NCBI GenBank assembly: GCA_029259545.1
Contig: JAPHEE010000018.1
Span: forward strand, 1 to 34,533
Source of the DNA: Candidatus Alkanophaga volatiphilum
Lineage (GTDB): Archaea > Halobacteriota > Syntropharchaeia > Alkanophagales > B39-G2
Length of the DNA: 34,533 nucleotides
Direction of reading: 5' to 3'
In this document: one piece after another, positions 14,047 to 21,707 of the stretch
Position numbering within the stretch: the first letter of the stretch is position 1
Layout: every line of letters begins with the position of its first letter
Notes under the pieces: model-generated
Seen by the model: the letters and a program-made list of their open reading frames with translations, nothing else
Told to the model about the DNA's origin: nothing
Database searches by the model: none
Translations under genes and position numbers: made by a program

Positions 14047-16389
14047 GTGAAAAGAGCATTAAAGGCAGTGCTTGTGGCTGCAGTGCTGATATCAGTATTC
14101 GTGGTGGTAACTTCCAATGTCCTTGCTGCGGCGCCGGAGCATTCTGTGACGTGGGATACTCTTGACGGCGCCACCATCTACATCGGCGAGATATTGAACG
14201 TGACGCCGCCATCGCTGCCTCCAGGGGTAACCGTTTCGTCGATAACCGTTTCGTTCGAGGAGGTGGCGGAGCCTTATCAATCGTTCACGATCACGGGCAC
14301 GAACTATGCGAAGAAGGAGATCACGAGGGCGGACGTGCCGGAGGGCTGCGAGGGCAAGTACAACTTTACGATAACGGCTACGACGAACGTCGCATCCGTC
14401 ACCCGCACCGGCGAGGTTTACATCCAAGAGCCGACGCTCGCCCTGAAGGTCAAGGATGAGAGGGGCGTGAAGGAGATAAGCTCGACGACGAAGGGCAAGA
14501 ACATCACGCTCGTCGCGGACACGAACCTGCCCGACGACTTCAATGTGAAACTCAAGCGCAAGGACCCGGACGGGCACGTCCACGAGGTGAACTACACGCT
14601 CGGCGCTCTGAAGGGCGGGATCTCGGTGCTTGTGAACTGGAAGGTGGGCGAGCACGAGCTCTGGCTCGAGCCGATCCAAGAGAGGTGCTGGGACATCACG
14701 AAGGACGAGGCGCCGTGCGAGCACGTGGCGTTCACCGTCTACAAGGAGGAGATCACCATAAGTGCGGAGAAGACCGAGACGACGAAGCAGGAGAAGGTGA
14801 AGATCACGGTGACGGCGCCGCCGTACACGCCGTTCAACGTGACGGTGACGCACCCCGAGGATGTCATAATGACGGATGCGGGCGACAACCCGCTGAATCT
14901 AGCGCCCGGCACTGAAACCAACCTGACGGGCAAGGTGCCATTCGCCGCGACGACCGACGAGAACGGCGTCTGCGAGTTTGTGGTCTACTTCACGGACGAG
15001 CGCACGTACACGTTCAAGGTCTGGTACGACGCTCCCAGCTACGACGCTGCGCCGGAGGTGAAGAAGGACGACATCGACATCGATGTGCGGGAGATAGAGG
15101 TCACGATCGAGGTGCCGGAAACCGCCGTCATCGGTGACAAGGTGGAGATCAGGGGCACCGTGAGTGCGGGCACCGACGTGGACATCGTGATCGACGACAT
15201 TCTAGAATTCAACGACGAGCCGCTGAGCGACGGCACGTTCGAGGTGGACTGGGACACCTCCGGGAAGACGACAGGAAGCTACACGATCGAAGTCTACGTG
15301 GACTGCGATGTGGTCGGTGATGCGGACCTTGGCAAAGATGTCAGCGACATACTGGATGAGGCAGGAGTCGATCCGGACGGCACGGCGACGATAAGGCTCG
15401 TCGAGCCGACGGTGACGGCGGAGCTGCCGAGGGACGAGGTGGCGAAGGGCGACGAAATTGTGATCCAAGGTACGGCGTACGGCGTTGATGAGGTGGACAT
15501 TGTCATAGTAGGACCTGATGGGTGTGAAGATGTGGCAAATTATGAGACTTCAGCGGGCATCACTGCCGGACTCTACTTCACGACGGCTACAGTCTCCGAC
15601 AACGAGTTCAAGGAGGATATTGACATTCCGGAGGATGCAGACTCCGGCGTGTACCTGATAGCGGTGCTCACGCCCGGGCGTGACGGCGTGTACGGCGAAA
15701 GCGGCTACGAGGATGGGGAGCTGCTGGCCTACTTGATCGACTACTATGTGGACATGAACGGAAACGGGATTCCAGAAACAAGCGAGATAGAGACCAGACT
15801 CGTCGGCAAAGACGCGGACCAGCTCATCGACATTCTCGGAGACCTCACCTTCGACAAGGCAGGGAGCGACGACCTCGTGGCGGGACCGCTGACGTTCAGG
15901 GTGGCGTCGCCGTACGTCGAGATCGAGGAGATAGCGTCGGTGCCGGTCGGCGAGCCGCTCGTGATCAACGGAACGTCGAACCGGGAGGATGGAACCATCA
16001 TTACGGTGACGGTCAAGGCGGGACCCGCATACGAGAAAATACCAAGCGCCACGACCGAGGTGAAGGACGGTAAGTGGAGCGTGACGCTTGACACGTCCGA
16101 TGCTGAGCCGGGCATCTACACCGTCGAAGCCGAGGACGAGGATGGCAACGTCGACGAGGCGACGTTCGAGCTGCTGCCCGCCGCCGCCGTGACGCCCACG
16201 CCGTCGCCGACGCCGCCGGTTGAGGTGACGCCGACACCTTCGCCGACGCCGCCGGTTGAGGTGACGCCGACACCTTCGCCGACGCCGCCGGCGGCAACGC
16301 CGTCGCCGACGCCGCCGGGCTTCACTGCCGTCTTCACGATCGCAGGCATACTGGCGGTCGCATACCTGATAATCAGACGCAGGAAGTAG
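14047..16389 (+). CDS. S-layer-like surface glycoprotein with PGF-type sorting tail
   Basis: About 780 residues, exported and anchored to form or decorate the cell envelope. MKRALKAVLVAAVLISVFVV followed by VTSNVLAAAPEH is a signal peptide. Several beta-sandwich repeats follow, each with VEIRGTV-, IVIQGTA- or VINGTSN-like openings and YTVEA/YTIEV closings, as in Methanomicrobia-type S-layer proteins. There are at least seven N-glycosylation sequons (NVT, NFT, NIT, NYT, NVT, NLT, NGT). A Thr/Pro/Ser stalk precedes PGFTAVFTIAGILAVAYLI and RRRK, a PGF-CTERM archaeosortase signal. GTG 14047 was chosen over GTG 14038 because the G-rich binding site ends 5 nt before it. The composition is GC-rich and acidic. 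Own promoter, with T-runs downstream. Confidence 0.88.
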   Translation: MKRALKAVLVAAVLISVFVVVTSNVLAAAPEHSVTWDTLDGATIYIGEILNVTPPSLPPGVTVSSITVSFEEVAEPYQSFTITGTNYAKKEITRADVPEGCEGKYNFTITATTNVASVTRTGEVYIQEPTLALKVKDERGVKEISSTTKGKNITLVADTNLPDDFNVKLKRKDPDGHVHEVNYTLGALKGGISVLVNWKVGEHELWLEPIQERCWDITKDEAPCEHVAFTVYKEEITISAEKTETTKQEKVKITVTAPPYTPFNVTVTHPEDVIMTDAGDNPLNLAPGTETNLTGKVPFAATTDENGVCEFVVYFTDERTYTFKVWYDAPSYDAAPEVKKDDIDIDVREIEVTIEVPETAVIGDKVEIRGTVSAGTDVDIVIDDILEFNDEPLSDGTFEVDWDTSGKTTGSYTIEVYVDCDVVGDADLGKDVSDILDEAGVDPDGTATIRLVEPTVTAELPRDEVAKGDEIVIQGTAYGVDEVDIVIVGPDGCEDVANYETSAGITAGLYFTTATVSDNEFKEDIDIPEDADSGVYLIAVLTPGRDGVYGESGYEDGELLAYLIDYYVDMNGNGIPETSEIETRLVGKDADQLIDILGDLTFDKAGSDDLVAGPLTFRVASPYVEIEEIASVPVGEPLVINGTSNREDGTIITVTVKAGPAYEKIPSATTEVKDGKWSVTLDTSDAEPGIYTVEAEDEDGNVDEATFELLPAAAVTPTPSPTPPVEVTPTPSPTPPVEVTPTPSPTPPAATPSPTPPGFTAVFTIAGILAVAYLIIRRRK
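16189..16296 (+). repeat. 36-bp in-frame tandem repeat in the stalk
   Basis: Three units begin at 16189, 16225 and 16261, each starting GTGACGCC and encoding VTPTPSPTPPVE. Units two and three are nearly identical. The array makes the proline-rich stalk before the membrane anchor and is likely to vary in copy number. Confidence 0.9.
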
Positions 16390-16414
16390 CATGGACGGGC
16401 GGCAATGCCGAAAA

Positions 16415-16452
16415 TTAAATTTTTAACTTTTTTCGTTTTTTGCGTTTTGCGT
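16415..16452 (+). terminator. T-rich terminator after the S-layer-like gene
   Basis: Several T runs (AATTTTTAAC, TTTTTTCG, TTTTTTGCG, TTTTGCG) lie between the stop of the surface protein and the stop of the convergent Pth2 gene. Archaeal transcription ends at such oligo-T tracts without needing a hairpin. Confidence 0.6.
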
Positions 16453-16824
16453 TTACAGCAGGGGCAGTTTTCCCGTAATTTTGTCTATTTCTGAAGCTTT
16501 GGCGGGACCGATGCCGAGCGCCGTGACCGTCCCTTCCGGGATTTCCGTGCGTCCGGCGTCACGTATGAGCGCACACGGCAGTTTCAGCGCCTCCGCCCGC
16601 CGCTTCAGCTCTAAAAGTTCGTCAAGCGTCCGCACCTTCAACACCACCTTCTTCTGCCCGCCTCGCAGCCACAACCTTTTCGCACGCCTCGACGCCTTTT
16701 CGTAGCTTGAAACGGCGGCGTGCGCCACCTGCGCAGCCAACTTCCCCTTTGATAGTTTGAGGTCTCCTCTTACTACTATGCATTGCTTGTATTCCTCTTC
16801 CCTCCCCTTAAACGGTTTTAACAT
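16453..16824 (-). CDS. pth: Peptidyl-tRNA hydrolase, Pth2 type
   Basis: A 123-residue archaeal/eukaryotic-type peptidyl-tRNA hydrolase, which frees tRNA from peptides dropped by ribosomes. Signatures are YKQCIVVRGDLKLSKGKLAA, QVAHAAVSSYEKA, the KVVLKV strand, and the C-terminal IRDAGRTEIPEGTVTALGIG with GPAKASEIDKITG. Length is standard. It is convergent with the S-layer-like gene and divergent from the Lon-type protease gene. Confidence 0.95.
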   Translation of the reverse strand: MLKPFKGREEEYKQCIVVRGDLKLSKGKLAAQVAHAAVSSYEKASRRAKRLWLRGGQKKVVLKVRTLDELLELKRRAEALKLPCALIRDAGRTEIPEGTVTALGIGPAKASEIDKITGKLPLL

Positions 16825-16926
16825 AAATCCTCCTAGTTCTACGGCAGCGTGAACGGTTTGGCTTGAAACTGATTTATCCCTCGCTGATATGAAAGCATTA
16901 ATAATCCCAAGTGGGAATCAAAAATT

Positions 16927-17754
16927 ATGCAAAACGGCAGCGGGAAGGACGTAGCCATCGTGGCGCTCGGCGTGCTGCTGGTTTTCACCGTGAGTGCGTC
17001 CTTCATCCTGCTTCATGAGAAGCAAATGACCATCGAGAGCTTAGAGCGTGAGCTGGCGGCGAAGGAGCGGCTGCTGGAAGCGTACGCTCATAACGAGACT
17101 CCACCCCCGCAGCCGAGCCTGTGCTTGGGCGCCGCACGTGCGAACATCGTGGCGGTCCGCAGCATTGATAACGTCGGCGTGCTCGGCGGCGTCCACGTCG
17201 AGGTCAAGGAGGGCGGCGGCAGAATCCTCGTGAACACGAACCCCTTCGTGGAGCCGGACACGCAATACTCGATAAGGACGGCGGTGGAGGTCGCCGCACG
17301 CTTCGTCGGCGTCAACCTCTCCGATAAAGACGTCGTCGTCTCCTTCGACATAAACGGCACGCTCATCGGCGGACCCTCGGCGGGCGCCGCCACGACCCTC
17401 GCCACGATCGCCGCACTCGAAGGCAAGAAAGTGAGGAGTGACGCCGTGATCACAGGTACGATCGACGAGGACGGGAACATCGGCGCCGTCGGCGCCGTCT
17501 TCGAAAAGGCACTTGCGGCGGAACGCAATGGTATGCGTTTTTTCCTAGTGCCGGAGGGCGAAAGCGTCGTCATTACATACGAGAAGAAGGTTGAAGAGCG
17601 GAGGATTTTTGGGTTCGTCATAAGAAGGGTCTACTACGTGCCGAAAGAAATAGACCTGAAGCAGTATTTCGGCGACAGTATGCGGGTCGTGGAGGTCGGG
17701 AGGATAGAAGAGGCGTACAAATATATGATTGGAGATGGGGCTGCGGAGATTTGA
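16927..17754 (+). CDS. Membrane-anchored Lon-type (S16) serine protease
   Basis: A 275-residue protein. Residues 8-29 form one transmembrane segment (VAIVALGVLLVFTVSASFIL), then a short coiled stretch (ESLERELAAKERLLEAYA). The rest is a Lon protease domain without an AAA module. The Ser-Lys dyad is visible as GGPSAGAA (Ser151) and AVFEKALAAE (Lys194), with TGTIDEDGNIGAVGAV between. Stand-alone S16 proteases of this sort are common in archaea and may act outside the membrane. The last 19 nt, including the stop, overlap the 3' end of the opposite-strand tRNA-Pro gene, so the terminal GDGAAEI is constrained by the tRNA. Confidence 0.9.
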   Translation: MQNGSGKDVAIVALGVLLVFTVSASFILLHEKQMTIESLERELAAKERLLEAYAHNETPPPQPSLCLGAARANIVAVRSIDNVGVLGGVHVEVKEGGGRILVNTNPFVEPDTQYSIRTAVEVAARFVGVNLSDKDVVVSFDINGTLIGGPSAGAATTLATIAALEGKKVRSDAVITGTIDEDGNIGAVGAVFEKALAAERNGMRFFLVPEGESVVITYEKKVEERRIFGFVIRRVYYVPKEIDLKQYFGDSMRVVEVGRIEEAYKYMIGDGAAEI

Positions 17755-17808
17755 ACTCCGGTCACCAGCGCCCCGGGCTGGCAGGATCCCTGGCTACCCT
17801 ACAGCCCC
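17736..17808 (-). tRNA. tRNA-Pro (GGG)
   Basis: Read on the minus strand, the acceptor is GGGGCTG/CAGCCCC with discriminator A. The T arm is CGGAG-TTCAAAT-CTCCG. The anticodon arm is CCAGC-CCGGGGC-GCTGG, anticodon GGG for CCC codons. Position 33 is C instead of the near-universal T. It is 73 nt with no intron. Its 3' end overlaps the convergent protease gene by 19 nt. Confidence 0.92.
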
Positions 17809-17865
17809 CTAATTAAGTGTGTTGCGACTTAAAAATAATGTTTTGTGCTACGAGCTAACGAAACG

Positions 17866-17874
17866 AATTTAAAT
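17866..17874 (+). promoter_or_regulatory. TATA box of the aIF5A operon
   Basis: AATTTAAAT lies about 34 bp before ATG 17904, with ACGAAACG upstream as a possible BRE. Its position would put the transcript start near 17895, which rules out the in-frame ATG at 17877 as the main start. Confidence 0.55.
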
Positions 17875-17903
17875 GCATGGGCGAATCGAGGGGTGGGGGT
17901 AGG

Positions 17904-18290
17904 ATGAAGGAGCAAGTGGAAGTTAGAGAATTAAAAGAGGGCAGATATATACTCGTTGACGATGAGCCTTGCACGATAGTGAGTATGTCCACTTCTAAAA
18001 CCGGGAAGCACGGCGCTGCAAAGGCTACGATCGACGTCATTGGCGTCTTTGACGGGCAGAAGCGCAGGATCGTCCAGCCCGTTACGGCAAAAGTCTACGT
18101 TCCCATCATAGAGCGGAAGACTGGACAGGTGCTGTCGATATCCGGTAACGTCGCTCAGGTCATGGATCTCGAAACGTACTCGACCTTCGAAATTCAGATA
18201 CCTGAAGAGCTAAAAGACAAGATAGAGCCCGGTAAGGAAGTACCTTTTTTACACTATGAGGGAAAATACAAGATAGATATGCGTGTGTAA
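17904..18290 (+). CDS. eif5a: Translation initiation factor 5A
   Basis: A 128-residue aIF5A, the homolog of bacterial EF-P, which helps ribosomes past difficult peptide bonds. The hypusine loop is STSKTGKHGAAKA, with the modified lysine between Gly and His. The SH3-like N-terminal domain is followed by an OB domain (QVMDLETYSTFEIQIPEEL). ATG 17904 has GGGGGTAGG before it; a longer frame from 17877 would precede the likely transcript start. It is the first gene of a four-gene translation operon reaching glyS. Deoxyhypusine synthase is not in this window. Confidence 0.95.
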   Translation: MKEQVEVRELKEGRYILVDDEPCTIVSMSTSKTGKHGAAKATIDVIGVFDGQKRRIVQPVTAKVYVPIIERKTGQVLSISGNVAQVMDLETYSTFEIQIPEELKDKIEPGKEVPFLHYEGKYKIDMRV

Positions 18291-18300
18291 GGGGATCTAA

Positions 18301-18552
18301 TTGCAAGAAAAGAAGTATGTGGGGAAGGTTACGCATTACTTCCCGAAGATAAGTGTGGCGGTCGTGGAGCTCGTCGACGACCTGAAGCTGGGCGACAGGA
18401 TAAAAATAGAGGGTGCTACGACGAACTTCGAACAGGAAGTGACCTCGATGGAAATTGAAAAGCAGAAGATAGAGCATGCGAAAGCCGGACAGTCCATAGG
18501 GCTGAAGGTCATAGCTAGAGTGAGGGAGAACGACAAAGTTTACGTCTTGTAG
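18301..18552 (+). CDS. Stand-alone EF-Tu domain 2-like protein
   Basis: An 83-residue protein matching the beta-barrel second domain of translation GTPases: VGKVTHYFPKISVAVVELVD, LGDRIKIEGATTNFEQEV, KAGQSIGLKV. There is no GTPase domain. Similar small barrels occur as separate proteins in archaea and at the ends of U32 peptidases; their role is poorly defined. The start is a TTG 10 bp after the aIF5A stop. Its place between aIF5A, a CBS protein and GlyRS suggests a ribosome- or tRNA-linked role. Confidence 0.8.
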   Translation: MQEKKYVGKVTHYFPKISVAVVELVDDLKLGDRIKIEGATTNFEQEVTSMEIEKQKIEHAKAGQSIGLKVIARVRENDKVYVL

Positions 18553-18566
18553 AGGGGGAGCGTTGC

Positions 18567-19427
18567 TTGCCCCCGCGGACAGCTGAGGAGATAAAAGTGG
18601 AAGAAGCGATGACGAGAGACGTGGCATACGTCAGATTACCGGGTACGAGGGACGACGTTCTTAGCGTCTTGCGGACGAGGCAGGTCTCTGGCGTCCCGGT
18701 GGTAAAAGGCGACGAGGTTGTCGGCATCGTCACGCGGCGCGACCTGCTGAAAAATCCTGAGGAGGAGCAGCTTGCTCTTCTAATGCGGCGAGATCCCGTG
18801 ACTATAAGCCCGGATGCGAGCATCGTCGAAGCTGCAAAGTTGCTCATTGAGTACGACATTCGCAGGCTGCCTGTCGTAGTAGGAAAGAAGCTCGTCGGCA
18901 TCATTACCGTCGCGGATATAGTCAGGGAAATCGCAAAACTCGGCATCAAAGAACCCATCGAGAGATACATGCGGCAGGAGCTGCTTGCGCTTTGGGATGA
19001 GATGCCACTTCCAGTCGCCGGCCGAATAATGGAACTCGCGGATGTCAGGGCGGCGCCCGTTCTCGATTCGGAACTCAAACTCGTCGGCATCGTCACCGAC
19101 CAAGATTTGATAAACGCAGCGGTTGTGGAGCACAGCATCGAGAGCGCCGACATGTCGCAAGCTCACGATGAGGACAAGTGGACTTGGGAAGGTATGCGGG
19201 ACACTTTACGCATTTACTACAGTGTTTCGAAGATAAAACTGCCAAACAAGCTGATCAAAGATGTGATGGTACGTGACGTCGTCACTGCAACGAAAAGCTC
19301 CAAGGTCAGCGATTGTGCGCATAAGATGAGTGCGAATGACTTCAACCAATTACCAGTGGTCTCGCCGAGGATGAAGCTCATCGGCATCCTCTTGGATAAG
19401 GACCTCCTTAAAGTACTACTGACATGA
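18567..19427 (+). CDS. Four-CBS-domain protein
   Basis: A 286-residue protein made only of four CBS motifs: VEEAMTRDVAYVR to GIVTRRDLL, MRRDPVTISPDASI to GIITVADIV, YMRQELLALWDEMPL to GIVTDQDLI, and IKDVMVRDVVTATKSS to GILLDKDLL. Two CBS pairs form Bateman modules that usually bind AMP, ATP or SAM, so this may sense energy or methyl-donor state. A TTG start at 18567 follows GAGGGGGAG. The stop overlaps the glyS start by 4 nt, suggesting coupled translation with glycyl-tRNA synthetase. Confidence 0.9.
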   Translation: MPPRTAEEIKVEEAMTRDVAYVRLPGTRDDVLSVLRTRQVSGVPVVKGDEVVGIVTRRDLLKNPEEEQLALLMRRDPVTISPDASIVEAAKLLIEYDIRRLPVVVGKKLVGIITVADIVREIAKLGIKEPIERYMRQELLALWDEMPLPVAGRIMELADVRAAPVLDSELKLVGIVTDQDLINAAVVEHSIESADMSQAHDEDKWTWEGMRDTLRIYYSVSKIKLPNKLIKDVMVRDVVTATKSSKVSDCAHKMSANDFNQLPVVSPRMKLIGILLDKDLLKVLLT

Positions 19428-20905
19428 CGGCGGCGAGGAGAGAAGACGAAGTTATGGAACTTGCAAGGCGTCGTGGTTTCATATGGGCGGCGTTTGAGAT
19501 TTACGGCGGCGCTTCAGGCTTTTTCGATTACGGTCCTCTGGGCGCCGCACTTAAAAGGAAGATTGAGAGCCTGTGGCGTGAGTTCTACACGCTCGGCGAG
19601 GGCTTCTACGAGATAGAGACGACAACCATCGGCATACGGGACGTGTTCGACGCTTCGGGACACTTGGAATGCTTCATGGATAAGATGGTCGAGTGTAAGA
19701 AGTGTCACTCGCTGTTCAGAGCGGATCACGTCGGCGAGCGCTGCCCGGACTGCGGCGGCGAGTTCTCAGAGCCTCAAGACTTCAACCTCATGTTCAAGAC
19801 GAGAATAGGCGCGGTTACGAGTGTAGGGGGGAAAAGCGAAGCGTATTTGCGACCTGAGACCGCGCAAGGCATGTTCGTGAATTTCCCGCGCCTTCTCAGA
19901 TTCCATAGAAACAAGCTGCCTTTCGGGATCATACAGATAGGGAGGGCTTATCGCAATGAAATCTCTCCGAGGCAGGGCATTATAAGACTTCGGGAATTCA
20001 CACTTGCGGAGGCTGAGGTTTTCGTGCTGCCGCACGAGAAGAACAAACATCCTAGGTTCCACGAGGTCGAGGATGTCGTCATGCGACTCAAACCGAATTA
20101 CATGGATGAAGAGATCGAAATTACGGTAAAGGAAGCTGTTGAGAGGAAAATAATAGCGCACGAGTACTTAGGCTACCACATGGCGAGAGTACAGCAGTTC
20201 TTGGAGAAAATAGGCATACCCGTGGAGCGGCTGAGGTTCAGGCAGCACGAGCACGACGAGATGGCGCACTACGCTGAAGATTGTTGGGACGCCGAGTTCC
20301 TGAGCGATAGGTTTGGCTGGGTGGAAATCGTAGGCATAGCGGATCGGGGCGATTACGATCTGAGTGCTCACTCTCGAAAGGCGAAGGTGGACATGAGCGT
20401 TCCCGTAGTCACAGGAGGTGAAGAGGCGGAGGGGGCAAGAGAAGGAAATGAGAATCTAAGCGTGTTCCCGCACGTCATAGAGCCGTCCTACGGCATAGAC
20501 CGGATAATTTATGCGCTCCTTGAAAGCTCGTTCTACAAGGAGGAGGTGCGGGGTGAGGTGCGGCGGGTCCTCCGGTTTAAGCGGTGCGTCGCCCCCGTCG
20601 AGGTTGCAGTCTTGCCGTTGCTCAACCGTAAAGAGCTTGTGAACAAGGCGAAAGAGGTATTTCAGATGATCCGCAGCCACGGTATATTTGCGGAATACGA
20701 CGCTTCGGGCAGCATAGGACGCAGATACCGCCGGCAGGACGAAATAGGGACGCCTTACTGCGTTACGATAGACTATGAGACGCTTGAGAACGACACGGTT
20801 ACGATAAGGGACAGGGATTCGATGAAGCAAGTCAGAGTGAGCATTGCAGAACTGCCTGCAAAGTTAAGAGGGGATGTCGAAAGCATGTTTACCTTTAGTC
20901 GCTAA
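19424..20905 (+). CDS. glyS: Glycyl-tRNA synthetase, archaeal/eukaryotic dimeric type
   Basis: A 493-residue class II synthetase that charges tRNA-Gly. The opening RRGFIWAAFEIYGGASGFFD and YGPLGAALKRKIE are diagnostic. A zinc site CKKC...CPDCGG sits near residues 90-110. Motif 2 is IGRAYRNEISPRQGIIRLRE and motif 3 is EPSYGIDRIIYALL. The anticodon-binding domain follows (VAVLPLLNRKELVNKA, GSIGRRYRRQDEIGTPY). The start overlaps the CBS gene. The final codons FTFSR and the stop fall inside the left border of repeat copy 2, so the native C-terminus has probably been replaced. The length is shorter than many archaeal GlyRS, mainly through a smaller middle region. Confidence 0.94.
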   Translation: MTAARREDEVMELARRRGFIWAAFEIYGGASGFFDYGPLGAALKRKIESLWREFYTLGEGFYEIETTTIGIRDVFDASGHLECFMDKMVECKKCHSLFRADHVGERCPDCGGEFSEPQDFNLMFKTRIGAVTSVGGKSEAYLRPETAQGMFVNFPRLLRFHRNKLPFGIIQIGRAYRNEISPRQGIIRLREFTLAEAEVFVLPHEKNKHPRFHEVEDVVMRLKPNYMDEEIEITVKEAVERKIIAHEYLGYHMARVQQFLEKIGIPVERLRFRQHEHDEMAHYAEDCWDAEFLSDRFGWVEIVGIADRGDYDLSAHSRKAKVDMSVPVVTGGEEAEGAREGNENLSVFPHVIEPSYGIDRIIYALLESSFYKEEVRGEVRRVLRFKRCVAPVEVAVLPLLNRKELVNKAKEVFQMIRSHGIFAEYDASGSIGRRYRRQDEIGTPYCVTIDYETLENDTVTIRDRDSMKQVRVSIAELPAKLRGDVESMFTFSR

Positions 20906-21109
20906 GAAGGCTCGTCCTGAGGGCGGGATGAATCGGGGAGGTGGGTGTGGGTTGGTAGGAGTAGTTATTTTTATAGAGCTAAAAAGTATTGAAACGAGCT
21001 CAGGGCTATATGCTCGGGGCAGGGGCTGCGTTGCTCAGCCCGAAGGGGAGCGCTATATGCACACTTCCCAACCTCCCGCCGGTGGAAGCCTTTAGTCGGA
21101 GGAGGTCAC
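20888..21109 (+). repeat. tnpB-tail repeat, copy 2 (222 bp)
   Basis: It opens with TTTACCTTTAGTCGCTAAGA and closes with GGAGGTCAC. Positions 21045-21087 match 1408-1450 over 43 nt, and much of the rest matches copy 3. A left part (GGGCGGGATGAATCGGGGAG, G/T-rich run to about 20965) resembles copy 3 at the same place. Translation of the right part gives PEGERYMHTSQPPAGG, a tnpB C-terminus. It has no tnpB body and begins within the last codons of glyS. Confidence 0.88.
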
Positions 21110-21128
21110 GTGACGATGTCATCGTGAC
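21105..21128 (+). other. Hairpin at the right border of repeat copy 2
   Basis: GTCACGTGAC can pair with GTCA-T-CGTGAC across a GAT loop, leaving one bulged T. It straddles the repeat end and could be the transposon-end hairpin or a transcript-end structure. Confidence 0.5.
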
Positions 21129-21173
21129 ATGAGGACATGAGGGCGGATAAGTCGACCTTGGATTTATAAGGAG

Positions 21174-21707
21174 ATGCGAGTGCGAATTGCTGTTACTGGA
21201 AGGCCAGGAATAGGGAAATCTACGGTGATAAGGAAGGTAGTGGAGAGGTTAAAGGCGGAAGGGGTCAGAGTTGGCGGAATGCTTTCGTCAAACATAAGGA
21301 AAGGAGGGCGGCGGGTCGGCTTCGAGATTCTCGACGTCATGAGCGGGCGGCGGGGCGTGCTGGCGCACATCGGGCTCGACGGCCCGAGGGTGGGGAAGTA
21401 TGGGGTCAACATGCAGGATTTGGAAGATATCGGCGTCTTCTCGATAACAAACGCAGCGCAATTAGCAGATGTGGTGGTGATAGACGAGATTGCGCCGATG
21501 GAGTTGAAATCCGAGAAGTTCGTCACTGCCGTCGAAGAGGTTTTGAGCAGCGAAAAGCACATGCTCGTCTCCGTACATCACAACCTCAGGCACGAGCTCG
21601 CAATGCGGGTGAAAAAAGAATTCGAGCTTTTGGAAGTGACGATCATGAACAGGGAGGAGCTTCCCGAACTTATTTCTGAGAGGTATTTGCGTGCGCTTAT
21701 GGTGTAG
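21174..21707 (+). CDS. THEP1-type nucleoside-triphosphatase
   Basis: A 177-residue P-loop NTPase of the THEP1 family, whose studied members hydrolyse several nucleoside triphosphates. Walker A is GRPGIGKST (residues 9-17). Walker B is VVVIDEIAPMELKS. The family block VGGMLSSNIRKGGRRVGFEI is intact. The biological role in archaea is unclear. A TATA-like ATTTATAAG sits too close to the ATG to serve as its promoter, although the AAGGAG within it can act as a ribosome-binding site. The 3' end overlaps thiL by 11 bp, tail to tail. Confidence 0.9.
   Translation: MRVRIAVTGRPGIGKSTVIRKVVERLKAEGVRVGGMLSSNIRKGGRRVGFEILDVMSGRRGVLAHIGLDGPRVGKYGVNMQDLEDIGVFSITNAAQLADVVVIDEIAPMELKSEKFVTAVEEVLSSEKHMLVSVHHNLRHELAMRVKKEFELLEVTIMNREELPELISERYLRALMV

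Noticed and set aside
16189-16296. CRISPR-like array
   Set aside because: The 36-bp units are contiguous, in frame and without spacers; they encode the proline-rich stalk.
15550-16392. 280-codon minus-strand frame opposite the surface-protein gene
   Set aside because: It is full of Arg/His runs made by the proline-rich repeat on the other strand; not a real protein.
20874-21095. 73-codon plus-strand frame ending PEGERYMHTSQPPAGG
   Set aside because: It is the tnpB-tail coding remnant inside the repeat, not an independent gene.
21161-21170. TATA box for the THEP1-type NTPase
   Set aside because: It is only about 5-10 nt from the ATG, too near to direct its transcript.
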